Shown: piece after piece, positions 1 to 9,000 of the stretch | Layout: each line of letters begins with the position of its first letter | Numbering within the stretch: position 1 is the stretch's first letter | Source: Pseudomonadota bacterium | GTDB lineage: Bacteria > Desulfobacterota > Binatia > Binatales > Binataceae | Direction of reading: 5' to 3' | Assembly (NCBI GenBank): GCA_021323675.1 | Contig: JAJPKP010000080.1 | Coordinates: 1 to 34,383, forward strand | Length of the DNA stretch: 34,383 nucleotides | Notes under the pieces: model-generated | Told to the model about the DNA's origin: nothing | The model's database searches: none | Seen by the model: only the letters and a program-made list of their open reading frames with translations | Program-made: the position numbers and the translations under genes

Positions 1-60
1 CTCCTCCCACTGATCGGGGACACCGTCCGTACCGTAATGCGGACGGCCGCTACGAACGGG

Positions 61-109
61 CGGGCGTTGGAGAGCTCCCCCCCTCTCCAAACGCCCGCTT
101 TCTTTTTTC
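61..109 (+). terminator. Rho-independent terminator of an upstream gene
   Basis: A 14-base arm at 61-74 pairs with 83-97 with one bulged base, around an 8-base C-rich loop, and a T-rich run follows at 98-108. This is the classic intrinsic terminator layout for transcription entering from the left edge. A smaller hairpin (23-29 with 40-46) precedes it. No coding region is visible in the first 185 bases, so the gene or RNA it ends lies mostly outside the window. Confidence 0.8.
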
Positions 110-224
110 CAGCTTCGATCCCTTTTTTCCTGCTGCGCACTGCCCGCATTTCTTAACCGCGCGAGCCTGAATCCAGCGTCCATGCTTGACAGCAACGCAG
201 GCCGCCGTCATAGGTCAAGGCTCG

Positions 225-1811
225 ATGTTTCGGTGGAAGTTATGGCTGGTAGTCGCTCCCGTGGCGATGTTCGTACTGGGCACTCTGATGGCGAGCTGCG
301 GTGGAGGAGGCGGATGCTTTGGCAGCTTCAACGCGCAAGGCTTCTTCATCGCGGGACTATGTCCGACCGCAAGTCCATCGCCCGGGTTCGCTCTTACGGC
401 GATTAACATCTGCCCGGGACCTCCACCCCCAACTCCGACCCCGACGAAAACTTCCGGGCCGACTCCGACCCCCACGGCCTGTCCGCAAGCAACCAGCACC
501 GGCGTGAGCGGCAGCGGCGTGTCGATCAATTTCAACGCGCAAGGGGTTCTGGTTAAAGGCAAACAGACCACCTATGCGGACATCACGAACGCGCCGAGCA
601 CGTTGTGGACGGCGAACAACAATCCCGTCGGCGGGCCGCAGGTGCTCCAGCCTCCATCAACCAGCAACGGCGGCCAATATACGGGACTGAATAACGGATG
701 CGCGTGCATCAACGTCAGCTCCGGAGGCATTAACGGGCAGCCGATCACGGTGTCGGTAGGAACACCGTCCGCATCCTGCCCCGCCTGTCCGACACTGACG
801 CCCACAGCGACGCCGACTGCCACATCGACTCCGAAAGGCGGGACGGCATCACAGGCGTCAGGCGCCTCGACTGAAAACGACTCTTCCGGCGGAACTGTCC
901 TCTGGACCTTCGATGCGCATGCGCCGGTAGCCGGACCGATCCGGACCACGGCGGACGGAAGCGCTGTTTTCATAACCGCCGACTCGATGCTGCATTACAT
1001 CGATGCGGCGGGTCATGAAGTGTATGACCGCCCAGCCGGCGGCGCGGCACCCGCCATCGGGCCTGACGGCACCGTCTTCGTGCAGGGTACGACCTCCTGG
1101 CTGTACGCCCTGGACAACCGCGGCCGGCCCAAATGGAAGGCCAACGTCGGCAGGGGCAAAGGTCCTCTCGCCGCCGACAGCGAAGCGGTGTACGCGAACG
1201 AGGACGGCAATCTGGTGGCGATATCCGGCGGACGAACGGCCTGGAGCATCCCCATCGGAACCGTGGACCAGGGCGCCGCGATTCCTGGCGGAGTGGTGGT
1301 TGCAGCCAACGGCGGCGACCTCACCGCAGTCAGTTCGACGGGTTCCACGATGTGGACGTTCAGCCCTTCCGGCGGATTTTCGGGAGATCTCTCGGTGGCA
1401 AACGGGATGGTCTATGCCGGTTCCGCGAGCGGTTCGGTCTATGCGCTCGATGCGGGCACGGGCGCGACTGTCTGGCAGGCTTCGAGTGGCGCGCCGGTGG
1501 CATCGGGGCCGAGCGTGGGCAGCGCGGGAACCGTGTTCTTTGGTTCGGACGCGCTATATGCGATCGACTCGAGCGGAGCGACTCTGTGGTCTTCCAGGAG
1601 TATCGTGCCGCTTTCTCATGCGCTGGCCGCTCTGAGCAACGCGACGCTCTTTGTGGCCGCCACTTCGGACTCGGTGGCATCGATGCTCGACCTGAACGGT
1701 AATATCGAGTGGACCGCCCGCGACCTCGGTAGGGTGGTGCAGGTCAACGCCGGCGCATCCGGCGTGGCCTATGCGGCCTCGGCTGACGGTCACGTACGCG
1801 CGCTCAAGTAG
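225..1811 (+). CDS. PQQ-like beta-propeller lipoprotein
   Basis: A predicted surface or periplasmic lipoprotein of 528 residues. The ATG at 225 is preferred over an in-frame TTG at 186 because it begins a clean signal peptide ending in a lipobox (LMASC, lipidated Cys25) followed by a glycine run. Next come a Pro/Thr-rich linker (about 66-85), an Ig-like domain (about 98-180), a second Thr/Pro linker (189-203), and from about residue 224 to the end repeated blades with motifs such as ALDAGTGATVW and SGSVYALD. These are typical of PQQ-binding-like (BamB-type) beta propellers. No dehydrogenase catalytic domain is present, so a binding or scaffold role is more likely than enzymatic oxidation. It stands alone after a terminator. 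The ligand is unknown; the fold assignment is firm. Confidence 0.8.
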   Translation: MFRWKLWLVVAPVAMFVLGTLMASCGGGGGCFGSFNAQGFFIAGLCPTASPSPGFALTAINICPGPPPPTPTPTKTSGPTPTPTACPQATSTGVSGSGVSINFNAQGVLVKGKQTTYADITNAPSTLWTANNNPVGGPQVLQPPSTSNGGQYTGLNNGCACINVSSGGINGQPITVSVGTPSASCPACPTLTPTATPTATSTPKGGTASQASGASTENDSSGGTVLWTFDAHAPVAGPIRTTADGSAVFITADSMLHYIDAAGHEVYDRPAGGAAPAIGPDGTVFVQGTTSWLYALDNRGRPKWKANVGRGKGPLAADSEAVYANEDGNLVAISGGRTAWSIPIGTVDQGAAIPGGVVVAANGGDLTAVSSTGSTMWTFSPSGGFSGDLSVANGMVYAGSASGSVYALDAGTGATVWQASSGAPVASGPSVGSAGTVFFGSDALYAIDSSGATLWSSRSIVPLSHALAALSNATLFVAATSDSVASMLDLNGNIEWTARDLGRVVQVNAGASGVAYAASADGHVRALK

Positions 1812-1880
1812 GGATTGGATGAGGTCCGAGGTTCGGGCCCTCGCTTGACCCTGGCGCGGGGACGGGTGTCAGATGGACCC

Positions 1881-2381
1881 ATGAGCGCCATCGAGGTCAT
1901 CAAGCGTCGCCTCAAGGAAGACCGCATTCCCGAGACACCGGAAGAGCTGGGACGCAAGAAAAAGCGACCGCGCGAAGTCGCCTTCATGGACGTCAATCTC
2001 TGCTTTCCATGCGGCAAATGTCCGGAATTTTGCCCCGTGCAGTGTATCGAGTATCTCCGGCCGGGCAGCGTTCCAGGCCGCGGGGTTCAGCCGGTACAGG
2101 ACCGCTTTCAGGAATGCATCGGATGCTACATCTGCGTCGAGGTCTGCTCTCTGCTAACCGACTACGATGCAATCCGGATGTATGACACCAGCTTCGTCGA
2201 GGAAGTCCTTGGCGTGAAGGTCGGCGACCAGCCGCCGGAGGAACCGATTCCCGCGCAACCTTACGAGGAATATTTCTCCGAGGGTGGGCTCTACCGGCAT
2301 CTGGGCAAGGGCTCCCGAATCAGGGAGAAGATGTCCGCCGAAGAGCGGGCAATTTTCGCCAGAGAGCGGGCGCGCGGCTGA
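1881..2381 (+). CDS. 2[4Fe-4S] ferredoxin-like protein
   Basis: A soluble electron-transfer protein of 166 residues. Two cluster-binding sets are visible: Cys41, 44, 47, 51 (CxxCxxCxxxCP) with an extra Cys55, and Cys79, 82, 85, 89 (CxxCxxCxxxC, without the usual final proline). Both ends extend beyond the ferredoxin core: a basic N-terminus with a KKKRP stretch and an acidic, Pro/Glu-rich C-terminal tail. This suggests docking to a specific partner. The ATG at 1881 is chosen over an in-frame TTG at 1815 because the upstream residues look non-conserved, although its ribosome binding site is weak. The gene is convergent with a flavin-type protein whose stop lies only three bases away. The redox partner cannot be read from the sequence. 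Confidence 0.85.
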   Translation: MSAIEVIKRRLKEDRIPETPEELGRKKKRPREVAFMDVNLCFPCGKCPEFCPVQCIEYLRPGSVPGRGVQPVQDRFQECIGCYICVEVCSLLTDYDAIRMYDTSFVEEVLGVKVGDQPPEEPIPAQPYEEYFSEGGLYRHLGKGSRIREKMSAEERAIFARERARG

Positions 2382-2384
2382 ACT

Positions 2385-2837
2385 CTATTTCTTCGCCGCT
2401 CGCCAGACCTGGGGCTTCTTTCCCTGCGCCATTTCCGGCAGCGAAGTAAGCTCGGCGCGCGCGGGCTCGATGAGCATCAGACCGAAATCCTTCGAGCCAT
2501 GGCCTTCGGGCCAGAATTGGGCCAATTCATAATCGAAGACCTTCCCTTCCCATACCCGCTTCTTCTCGGACGGATCGTCGATAAACCGGGCCTGGCCGGT
2601 AATGGTCAGATGAATCATGTCCGGGCCGATCTGGTAGAAGAGCTCGACTTTCGGGTTGCTTTGGATCTGCCTTGCCTTGGCGGAGCTTCGCCCGGTGGCG
2701 ATCCATACGCGAGCGCCCTCGATAGCAGGATGGACGACGCGCACTTTCGGCTGATCGCCAACGGTGGTTGCCAGGTATGCCCAGGTGGCCTTGGAGGCGA
2801 CTTCGGCTGCCTTGTTCCAGAATTCGTTTTCGTTCAC
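2385..2837 (-). CDS. Pyridoxamine 5'-phosphate oxidase-fold protein
   Basis: A 150-residue split-barrel protein of the PNPOx-like superfamily, resembling the general-stress-protein-26 group. Characteristic features are the N-terminal AYLATTVGDQPKVRVV strand pair, a central WIATGRSSAKARQI segment that normally contacts flavin phosphate, and NPKVELFY. Members bind FMN, F420 or heme and reduce small molecules or act in stress responses; the cofactor here cannot be decided. It ends in a KK tail. It is transcribed away from the TetR gene, with a 164-base divergent gap, and converges on the ferredoxin gene. It does not look like the true PdxH enzyme, which is longer. Confidence 0.8.
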   Translation of the reverse strand: MNENEFWNKAAEVASKATWAYLATTVGDQPKVRVVHPAIEGARVWIATGRSSAKARQIQSNPKVELFYQIGPDMIHLTITGQARFIDDPSEKKRVWEGKVFDYELAQFWPEGHGSKDFGLMLIEPARAELTSLPEMAQGKKPQVWRAAKK

Positions 2838-2906
2838 AGCCTTCGCTCCCCGGTTCCAACTTCGGTCTCCTGCACACTAGCCGGGCGAAGGGTCGTCAAT
2901 CCATCC

Positions 2907-2955
2907 TGACAGGGGCTGACAATTACCCACAGGTGCGTCCGGGAGTGGTTTGACA
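2907..2955. promoter_or_regulatory. Cluster of TGACA half-sites upstream of TetR gene
   Basis: TGACA occurs at 2907-2911, 2917-2921 and 2951-2955 in the divergent gap, and a perfect palindrome TGACATGTCA spans 3655-3664 at the start of the next gene. TetR regulators often bind close to their own gene, so these could be operator half-sites. A five-base site recurs by chance, so this is tentative. Confidence 0.25.
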
Positions 2956-2978
2956 GACCCCCTTTCGGGCACTAGCCT
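2950..2978 (+). promoter_or_regulatory. Candidate sigma-70 promoter of the lipid operon
   Basis: A perfect TTGACA at 2950-2955 is followed after 17 bases by TAGCCT at 2973-2978, a weak -10 element with three of six matches. The TetR gene starts 24 bases downstream. An inverted repeat (CCTCG at 2976-2980, CGAGG at 2990-2994) overlaps the ribosome binding site and may be a binding site or RNA hairpin. Confidence 0.45.
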
Positions 2979-3001
2979 CGAATTTTCGGCGAGGTAGCGC
3001 A

Positions 3002-3652
3002 ATGGAACGCCAAGCCCGGCGCGCGCAGGTATTGCGCCACGCCAAGCGAATTTTCGCACGCAAGGGATATCACCGCACGAACGTCGCGGACATCATCTCG
3101 CGCGCCCGTATCGCACGGGGCACGTTCTATCTCTATTTCCAGAACAAAAAGGACTTGTTCGAGGAATTGCTCGAACAAGTCCTGACGGAACTGGCGGCCA
3201 GGATTCACCGGCTGCGCGTGGGCGAAGACAATCCCAATCCCGTCGAACAACTGCGCGCAAATCTGCGCCGCGTGCTCGACTACGTCCTCGAGGAGCGGGA
3301 ACTGACCGACATCCTGCTGAATCATTCGACCGGCTTTGACCGCGATCTCGACGCAAAAATCCTGAATTTTTACGACCGGATTGCGGCGCTGATCCAGCGC
3401 TCGCTGGACCTGGGAATCGAGATGCAGCTCGTGCGCCAGAGTGACACCCGGGCCATCTCCTATTGCATCCTCGGCGCAATCAAGGAGGTCGTAGGATTGC
3501 TGTCGCGCGGGGGAGAAACAAACACCGACCGCCTGGTGGAAGAGATTCTGGATTTTGGGCTTCGCGGGGTTGCGCGTCCGGAGCTGCTGGCGACCGTCGC
3601 GCAAGGCGGCGATCCCGCCCGGGAACCGGTTTTTTTATTTCGCTCGAAGTAG
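3002..3652 (+). CDS. TetR/AcrR family transcriptional regulator
   Basis: A dimeric DNA-binding repressor of 216 residues, the usual length for the family. The N-terminal helix-turn-helix (about residues 27-52) carries the signature ARGTFYLYFQNKKDLFEEL. The C-terminal ligand domain is helical. The ATG at 3002 follows GAGGT at 2991-2995. It opens the plus-strand run and is six bases from the next gene, so it probably controls itself and the lipid genes behind it. TetR proteins in such settings often sense acyl-CoA or a hydrophobic compound; that ligand is an inference. Candidate binding sites are the TGACA motifs upstream. Confidence 0.9.
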   Translation: MERQARRAQVLRHAKRIFARKGYHRTNVADIISRARIARGTFYLYFQNKKDLFEELLEQVLTELAARIHRLRVGEDNPNPVEQLRANLRRVLDYVLEERELTDILLNHSTGFDRDLDAKILNFYDRIAALIQRSLDLGIEMQLVRQSDTRAISYCILGAIKEVVGLLSRGGETNTDRLVEEILDFGLRGVARPELLATVAQGGDPAREPVFLFRSK

Positions 3653-3658
3653 AATGAC

Positions 3659-4459
3659 ATGTCAGTTCGCGGGTCTCACAATTCATCCAACTCGCGCAAC
3701 GGCCGCGCGAAACCAGCCACTCGGGCTGCGTTCTATGACCTGGACGGAACGCTGGCTGATTTGAACCTGGTCCACGCCGCCCTGTTCATTCTCGCGAATC
3801 TCGGCGAATGGAGCGGGCGCATCGGGTCGATTGCCGCCTTCGCCGCCCGCGCGCCCCGCCTCTATCTGGCAGAGCGCAAGGATCGGCGCCTTTTGAACCA
3901 GGTCCTGTTTGAATCGCTGAAAGGGGTCTCCGCGGATCGCCTCTTCTCGCTTGGAGAGGAGTACTGCGAGCGCGTGCTGATCAAGCATCTCTACCCCCAG
4001 GCCGTCGAGATGCTCGAGGCCAACCGCAGAGTCGGGTTGGAACCGGTGCTGGTGACCGGATCGCCGGATTTTATCGTCGCTCCGCTTGCCCGCCATCTTG
4101 CGGTCACGCAGTTCGCATCGAACCGGCTGGTAATATCGCGCGGCCGCGCGACCGGGCGGCTCGCCGAACCGGTGATGGCGGCGGATGAGAAGGCCGAGTG
4201 GTGCGCCGAATACGCCGCTGAGCGCGGCCTGGACCTTCGCTCCTGCTGGGGCTACGCGGACTCCTACTACGATCTTCCGTTCCTGTCCGCGATGGGCCAT
4301 GCGGTCGCGGTCAATCCGGATCGCAAATTGCGGGCGGCGGCGATGAGCCGCCATTGGCCCATCCTGACTTTCGAAAAACCTGACGATGACCGGTCCGATG
4401 ATTATGCGGGCGAAGGCATCGTCGAACTCTCCAGGAGATCAGCGGATGGCGCGTCCTGA
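3659..4459 (+). CDS. HAD-superfamily phosphatase (HAD-IB, SerB/CicA-like)
   Basis: A 266-residue phosphohydrolase. Motif I is YDLDGTL, with nucleophile Asp27 and acid/base Asp29. Motif II is VLVTGSPD. A Lys lies in the DEKAEW segment, and motif IV is GYADSYYDLPFL. The helical cap between motifs I and II fits subfamily IB, which includes phosphoserine phosphatase and phosphatases tied to phospholipid genes. The first 22 residues are a polar extension. The gene begins six bases after the TetR stop and overlaps the next by 14 bases, so it belongs to the operon. Given the acyltransferase and lipid genes behind it, a phosphatidate or other lipid phosphate is a reasonable substrate guess, but the sequence does not show it. 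Confidence 0.88.
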   Translation: MSVRGSHNSSNSRNGRAKPATRAAFYDLDGTLADLNLVHAALFILANLGEWSGRIGSIAAFAARAPRLYLAERKDRRLLNQVLFESLKGVSADRLFSLGEEYCERVLIKHLYPQAVEMLEANRRVGLEPVLVTGSPDFIVAPLARHLAVTQFASNRLVISRGRATGRLAEPVMAADEKAEWCAEYAAERGLDLRSCWGYADSYYDLPFLSAMGHAVAVNPDRKLRAAAMSRHWPILTFEKPDDDRSDDYAGEGIVELSRRSADGAS

Positions 4460-6086
4460 AGCCAAGCTCAAAGAACTCAAGCCCGCTGACCTTAAACATC
4501 AAGTTGGCGCCCGGCGCGATCTGGTGGTCACGGTCAATCGCCGCTCGGAGCGGCGGCTGATCGCGTACGGCGACGAATTCCTTTACGAAAAGCTGCCGGT
4601 GGGCACCCGCGTCATCTATCCGCCGCCGCCGCTCGATGAACTGCCGGATCCGGATCAGGCCATCCGCTATGCCCTGCTGCGTCCGGAGAACGCCGACCCC
4701 CTGTTCGCGCAGCTAAATCCCAACATGCGCGTCACCGTCGCGATCGACGATATCAGTCTGCCGCTGCCGCCGATGCGCCGGCCTGATATTCGTGAACGGA
4801 TTCTCAATCAGGTGCTGCAGACCCTCGCCGACTACGGTGTCGACGACATCCATCTGATCATCGCGACCGCCCTGCATCGGCGCATGACCGAAGCCGAGAT
4901 TCGCGCGATGGTCGGGGAGAAGGCGTTCAAGCAGTTCTGGCCCGATCGGCTCTATAACTTCGATGCGGAGAACAAGTCCGAGCTGGTGATGCTCGGCAAG
5001 ACCGACCACAACGAAGAAGTATGGCTTTCGCGCAGAGCGGCCGAGTCCGATCTCCTCGTCTACGTGAACATCAATCTCGTCCCGATGGACGGGGGACATA
5101 AGTCGGTGGCGGTTGGATTGTCGCCGTACCAGAGCCTGCGCCATCATCACAACGCCACGACGCTGCGCGACTCGCATTCCTACATGGATCCGACCCGATC
5201 CGGGCTGCATCGCAGCGCCAACCGGATGGGGCGCATCGTGAACGAGCACCTCAACGTGTTCACGGTCGAGACGGCGGTCAACACGCGGATGTACGGTCCG
5301 ACGCTGGATTTCCTGCACAAGAATGAAGACAGGTTCACCGATTGGGACCGCGCGCGGCTCAAGGGTTTTCGATGGGCGCTCGGCAATATGACCAACGAAT
5401 TCCGCCGCCAGGTGATGTACCAGTACCGATCACCGTACGGGATGACGGGGGTGTGGGCGGGAGAGACCGAAGCGGTGCACGAGAAGGCGCTGGCGCGCGT
5501 GTTTCAGCAATACGCGGTTCCGGTCAAGGGACAGAGCGACGTCCTGATTCTCGGCGTTCCCTTCATCTGCCCCTACAACGTGAACTCGATCATGAATCCG
5601 GTTCTGGTGCAGTGCACGGGGCTGGGCTACCTGTTCAACATGTACCGGGGAAAGCCGCTGGTGCGCGAAGGCGGCACGGTAATTTTATGCCATCCGCTGC
5701 GCGACGAATTTCACCCCGAGCATCATCCGAGCTACATCGAGTTCTTCCATCGATGCCTGGCGGAAACCACGGAAGCGACCGAGCTCGAGAAGCAATTCGA
5801 GCAGGAATTCGCGCACAATCCGACTTACATTCACATGTACCGCTACGGCCACGCCTATCACGGGGTGCATCCGTTCTACATGTGGTACTGGGGCGAGCCC
5901 GCGCGCCAGCACGTCGGGCGAGTGATCGCGGCGGGATGCGAAGAGCCGGCGGTCGCGGCGCGCCTGGGATGGGAAGCGGCGGATACGCTGGATGAAGCGA
6001 TCGCAATGGCGACCTCCGAACTCGGCCGGTCGGCAAGCATAACGTATCTCCATCTGCCGCCGCTGGTGATTGCCGATGTCGAATAG
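4446..6086 (+). CDS. LarA-like (lactate racemase N-domain, DUF2088) protein
   Basis: A 546-residue relative of nickel-dependent lactate racemase. The N-domain signature DDISLPLPP leads to ATALHRRMT with His144, matching catalytic His108 of LarA. GGHKSVAVG supplies Lys219, matching Lys184 that holds the nickel-pincer cofactor, and His235 lies 16 residues later, as His200 does in LarA. The position of the second catalytic histidine (LarA His174, ten residues before the lysine) is Ile209 within NINLVPMD, so a two-base racemase is doubtful. Length exceeds LarA (about 425) by a C-terminal extension rich in His, Tyr and Trp. The ATG at 4446 follows AGGAG at 4433-4437. No cofactor genes (larB, larC, larE) are in the window. 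The substrate is unknown; the setting suggests lipid metabolism. Confidence 0.8.
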   Translation: MARPEAKLKELKPADLKHQVGARRDLVVTVNRRSERRLIAYGDEFLYEKLPVGTRVIYPPPPLDELPDPDQAIRYALLRPENADPLFAQLNPNMRVTVAIDDISLPLPPMRRPDIRERILNQVLQTLADYGVDDIHLIIATALHRRMTEAEIRAMVGEKAFKQFWPDRLYNFDAENKSELVMLGKTDHNEEVWLSRRAAESDLLVYVNINLVPMDGGHKSVAVGLSPYQSLRHHHNATTLRDSHSYMDPTRSGLHRSANRMGRIVNEHLNVFTVETAVNTRMYGPTLDFLHKNEDRFTDWDRARLKGFRWALGNMTNEFRRQVMYQYRSPYGMTGVWAGETEAVHEKALARVFQQYAVPVKGQSDVLILGVPFICPYNVNSIMNPVLVQCTGLGYLFNMYRGKPLVREGGTVILCHPLRDEFHPEHHPSYIEFFHRCLAETTEATELEKQFEQEFAHNPTYIHMYRYGHAYHGVHPFYMWYWGEPARQHVGRVIAAGCEEPAVAARLGWEAADTLDEAIAMATSELGRSASITYLHLPPLVIADVE

Positions 6087-9000
6087 CAACGGCCGCGCCG
6101 CCGGGCGCGCGGCATCCGCGATGCCGCCGCTGGAGCAGGTGTTTCGCCATCGGCGAATCCTCCTGACGGGAGGCACCGGATTTCTCGGCAAGGTTTTCCT
6201 CTATCTGATGCTCCGGCATCATCCCGAGGTCGAGCGAATCCACCTGCTGATTCGCGGTGACAAGCGCAGCAGCCTCAACCGCTTTCGCCGCGAGATTCTC
6301 GATTCGCCGGTGATGGGCCCGCTGCGCGAGCATCTCGGCGCGCGATTCGATCGCTATGTCGAAGACAAAGTCACGGTAGTTCCGGGCGATATAACCAATC
6401 CGGGATTGTTGAACGACGGCGCGGACCCGTTCAAGCGCGACAGCCTGGATGCGGTCGTTCACAGCGCGGGTCTGGTCAACTTCGAGGCGTCGCTCGCCAG
6501 AGCGATCGAGGTCAACGCGACCGGAGTCGCCAACGTCATTGATTTCTGCCGCCGAACGGGCGCCGCCCTGCTTCACGTTTCCACCTGCTACGTGGCAGGC
6601 GCCGCCGACGGCCATCGCTACGAGGACGACCTCCCCGAGAACTGGTGCCCGATCGGAAAAAAGAACTTCAACCTCGAGCGCGAGATTCGCGATGCGCTCG
6701 GGGCGATCGCCCGCGTCGAAGCGGAATCGCGCGACCAGTTGCGACGCACCGACTTGCTGGCCGAAGGCGACGATGACGAAGACCACGACGAAGGCCGCTC
6801 GTTCGAGCATCGGCGCAAGCGATGGGTTGAAGAGCGCCTCAAGGAGATCGGGAAGCGCCGTTCTCTGAGCTGGGGATGGCCGAATACGTACAGCTACACG
6901 AAGAGCCTGGGCGAGCAGCTTGTGCTCGCCGCCCGCGACTCTCTGGATGTCACCGTCGTGAGACCGGCCGTCATCGAAAGCGCGCTGACCGATCCCTTCC
7001 CGGGATGGAACCAGGGAGTGAACACGAGCGCCCCGCTTACTTATTTGTCGGGCCGCGGCTACCGCTTCTATCCCGCCAAGCCCGAGTTGGTACTCGACGT
7101 TATCCCGGTCGATCTGGCGGCGCACGCGATGATCCCGATTCTTGCGGCGCTGATGCTGAAGCGGCAGAAGCCCATCTACCAGCTCTGTACGTCCGACCGA
7201 AACCCGCTGCCGATGAGGCGGCTGGTCGAGCTTACGGCGCTCGCCAACCGCCGCGAGCATCGCAACGACAAGGGCGAGATGGGCAGGATGGCGAAGCATC
7301 TGGAGGCGGTCGTCGTCTCGCAGAACACCTACGATCTCGCCAGCGACACGCTGCCCAAGATGCTCAAGCGGGCGACCGAGGTGATGCGAACGGTGGGCAA
7401 CGGAAGTTCGAGGCGGCTGCGCGGCATCGAAAACCGGATCGATTCGTTCAAAGACAACACCGACCTCGCGCGCGAGCTGGTTGAAGTTTACCGGCCCTAT
7501 ATTCAGGAGCTGATCTACACCTTCCACGGCGCCAACGCGCGCGCGTTGTACGCCACGCTGCGGGCGCAGGACGCGGGGAAGCATCCGTACTATCCGGACA
7601 AAATCGACTGGCGCGACTACTGGATAAACGTCCACATGCCGGGGTTGCGCCGGCACATCTATCCGCAGCTCGATTTGCACACGCGGGTGCGGCCGCGCTC
7701 GTTGCCGCGCTTTCGCAGCCTGATCGAAATGATCGAGCGCGCCGCCGATCGCTACGGATCGTCGGTGGCGCTGGTGGCGCGGAGCGCGTCCGGCAACCGC
7801 ACTTCGATAACCTACCGGGAACTGCGCGATCGCGCCTATCGCGCGGGGATTCTGCTCGCCCAGCGCGGAATAAAACCGGGAGACCGCGTCCTGCTGATCG
7901 CGGAAAACTCGCCGGAATGGGTGCTGGCGTATTTTGCAATTCTATTCGCGGGCGCCGTGGCGGTGCCGCTCGATCATCTGATCTCCGCCGAGGAACTCGC
8001 GCCGATCTGCAAGATCGCCGAGCCGCGGGCCGCTCTGCTTTCGGCCTCGGTATCGCGCCGGATCGGCAGCGGAATTCGCGACGTGGCTCCATCGATCGGT
8101 GAAATGGACCTCGCGGAGCTGTCGAAGCCGTTCATTCTCGGGCGCAGGATTTCGCTGCCGCCGCCTCCCGATCGCAAGACGCTCGCATCGATCGTATTCA
8201 CCTCCGGAACGACGGGCGCGCCGAAGGGCGTGATGCTCACGCACGGCAACTTCGGCGCCGAAGTTGGAATGATCGGCCGGGTGTTTTCACTGTCGGGCGA
8301 GGACACGCTGCTGTCGCTGCTGCCGCTCCATCACACCTTCGAATTCACGTGTGGGATGCTGCTTCCGCTCGCCAGCGGCGCATCGATTGCCTATCCGCTG
8401 CAATTCGACTCGAAAGATCTTTCCCGCATCCTCGCCGATATCCGCCCGACCGCGCTGATCGGAGTTCCGGCGCTCTGGGAAGCCGTCCACCGCCGAATCA
8501 TGGACGAGGTCGAGGAGCGAGGCCCGTTCTTCGCGGCCGCGTTCGGCCAACTGCGCAAATTCAACAACCGTCTCGACCGCGATTTCGGCATCAACGCGGG
8601 CGCCGTCCTTTTCCGCCAGGCGCATCAGGCGCTCGGCGGGCGGCTCAGGCTGGCGGTAAGCGGAGGATCCGCCCTGCCCCGCCGCGTCGCCGAGTTCTTC
8701 AATGACATCGGAATCCGCCTGCTCGAAGGCTACGGTCTGACCGAAGCCGCGCCCGTCCTGAGCACAGCGCATCCGGATGAACCGCTGGTTGCGGGATCGG
8801 TCGGAACGCCGCTGAACGGAATCGAGGTGAAGCTCGACAATCCGTCGAACGGAATCGGCGAGATTATCGCTCGCGGCCCCAACCTCATGGCGGGCTATTA
8901 TCGCAATCAGTCGGCAACCGATGAGGTGCTGCGCGACGGATGGCTTCATACGGGCGATCTCGGCCGCTTCGACGATCAAGGCAGGCTGTATATCGTCGGC

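Noticed and set aside
1..60. Possible tRNA 3' end or small RNA at the left edge (CTCCTCCCAC and a small hairpin)
   Set aside because: Too short to confirm: no T-arm sequence or CCA end can be seen, so no RNA gene is claimed.
186..406. Alternative frames at the start of the first gene
   Set aside because: The lipobox and propeller are only in the frame starting at 225; the overlapping 74-codon frame has no features.
430..480. Short tandem repeats that could suggest a CRISPR or satellite
   Set aside because: They are codon-level repeats for a Pro/Thr linker within a lipoprotein, with no spacers.
5635..7680. A very long open frame (681 codons) on the minus strand, opposite the LarA-like and fusion genes
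   Set aside because: It lies wholly under two genes with clear catalytic motifs, shows no recognisable domain and is typical of antisense frames in high-GC DNA.
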